Shown: positions 63,505 through 64,000 of the stretch, in pieces | Numbering within the stretch: the stretch's first letter is position 1 | Layout of the letters: the number at the start of each line of letters is the position of its first letter | NCBI GenBank assembly: GCA_019456255.1 | Contig: VRUG01000012.1 | Location: forward strand, 1 to 64,000 | Origin: Planctomycetota bacterium | GTDB lineage: Bacteria > Planctomycetota > Phycisphaerae > Sedimentisphaerales > Anaerobacaceae | DNA: 64,000 nucleotides | Reading direction: 5' to 3' | Notes under the pieces: generated by a model | The model's input: only the letters and a program-made list of their open reading frames with translations | Told to the model about the DNA's origin: nothing | Databases searched by the model: none | Position numbers and translations under genes: made by a program

Positions 63505-64000
63505 TTGAGCAATGGTAACGGTGACAATCAGGGAGTAGTGACCAAAGATGACGGTGTTGTAGTTCTTAAGAATGTCGTGAAGAAGTTCGGTGAAAATGTA
63601 GTTCTTAAGGATGTGTCGTTAGCGATAGAGAAGGGTAAGACGACGGTAATCATCGGTCCGAGCGGTTGCGGTAAGACTGTATTGCTGAAGCATTTGATAT
63701 TATTGCTGAGGCCTACGGTTGGTGAGGTTTATTTTAAGGGTGAGCGTATCGATGAGTTTAACGAGCATGACCTTGATAAGATACGTACGAATTACGGATT
63801 TTTGTTTCAGGGCGGTGCGTTGTTTGACAGTTTGAGCGTTGCCGAGAATGTTCTTTTTCCTGTGAGGCAGCATTATAAGATAACCAGTAAGAGCGGAATT
63901 GATGAGCTTGTTCGTACGAAGCTGGCGATGGTTGGTCTTGACGGTTTTCAGAATTACTATCCTGGCAATTTGTCTGGCGGTCAGCGTAAGCGTGTGGCAT
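63505..64000 (+). CDS. mlaF: MlaF-like ABC transporter ATPase, 3' end outside window
   Basis: First 165 residues. TTG at 63505 is taken as the start because GAAGGT precedes it at good spacing; GTG 63538 is the alternative, and no ATG lies in frame before the conserved region. Walker A GPSGCGKTVLL, Q-loop FLFQGGALFDSLSV and signature LSGGQRKRVA are visible; the last codons are cut by the window edge. It would power the MlaE permease. 89 bp separate the two genes. Confidence 0.9.
   Translation, partial: MSNGNGDNQGVVTKDDGVVVLKNVVKKFGENVVLKDVSLAIEKGKTTVIIGPSGCGKTVLLKHLILLLRPTVGEVYFKGERIDEFNEHDLDKIRTNYGFLFQGGALFDSLSVAENVLFPVRQHYKITSKSGIDELVRTKLAMVGLDGFQNYYPGNLSGGQRKRVA

Overview
The window looks like a piece of an anaerobic planctomycete chromosome, most probably class Phycisphaerae. 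The evidence is indirect. Two secreted proteins carry dockerin-like D-x-N-x-D-G repeat pairs. There is a very large parallel beta-helix surface protein, an exosortase/EpsI/TPR exopolysaccharide locus, a one-piece pyruvate:ferredoxin oxidoreductase, and intergenic regions full of small palindromic repeats. I see no rRNA, no convincing tRNA and no CRISPR array.

Layout. 1-1242 is the 3' part of a secretin with a Gly/Arg low-complexity stretch. 1444-11502 encodes a 3352-residue exported protein made of three beta-helix modules; a complete subtilisin (propeptide plus catalytic domain) sits inside the tail of module 2. On the minus strand 11723-16164 holds aroC, aroA and a secreted subtilisin homologue that lacks the catalytic Asp. 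16555-24477 carries a PilZ protein, a pyrimidine operon (pyrR-pyrB-pyrC-NYN nuclease) and the pyruvate oxidoreductase. 25262-36898 is an exopolysaccharide/exosortase operon: Wza-like lipoprotein, exosortase, EpsI-like protein, giant TPR protein, Wzc-like protein with altered Walker motifs, and sugar epimerase. 36936-50531 is mostly housekeeping (PEGA lipoprotein, thioredoxin-like protein, pheT, alpha-glucan phosphorylase, PTS EIIA, citramalate synthase, orphan sensor, zinc-ribbon lipoprotein) separated by repeat-rich gaps. One of these gaps holds a strong 6S RNA candidate at 41210-41447.

50644-60740 is an accessory, defence-like region. It contains a DpnII/MboI-type restriction-modification cassette (controller, D12 adenine methylase that appears to start at ATT, endonuclease, second methylase), 1.1 kb of non-coding DNA ending in an array of 14-bp motifs before a cobalamin-binding protein, a single-chain Type IIG/ISP-like restriction-methylase, and a nuclease-fold DUF5655-type protein. 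60741-62530 is non-coding apart from one doubtful small ORF. It has dense modular hairpin repeats and a multibranched RNA-like structure. The window ends in an Mla-type lipid-transport operon (permease, then the ATPase cut by the window edge).

The most unusual features are the repeat ecology (two terminal-inverted-repeat elements, a hairpin family with constant flanks but covarying stems, AT-rich dyad modules), the structured RNA candidate at 61169-61440, the diverged copy of the cimA 3' end whose in-frame changes are nearly all synonymous, the ATT-initiated methylase, and the protease-in-beta-helix fusion.
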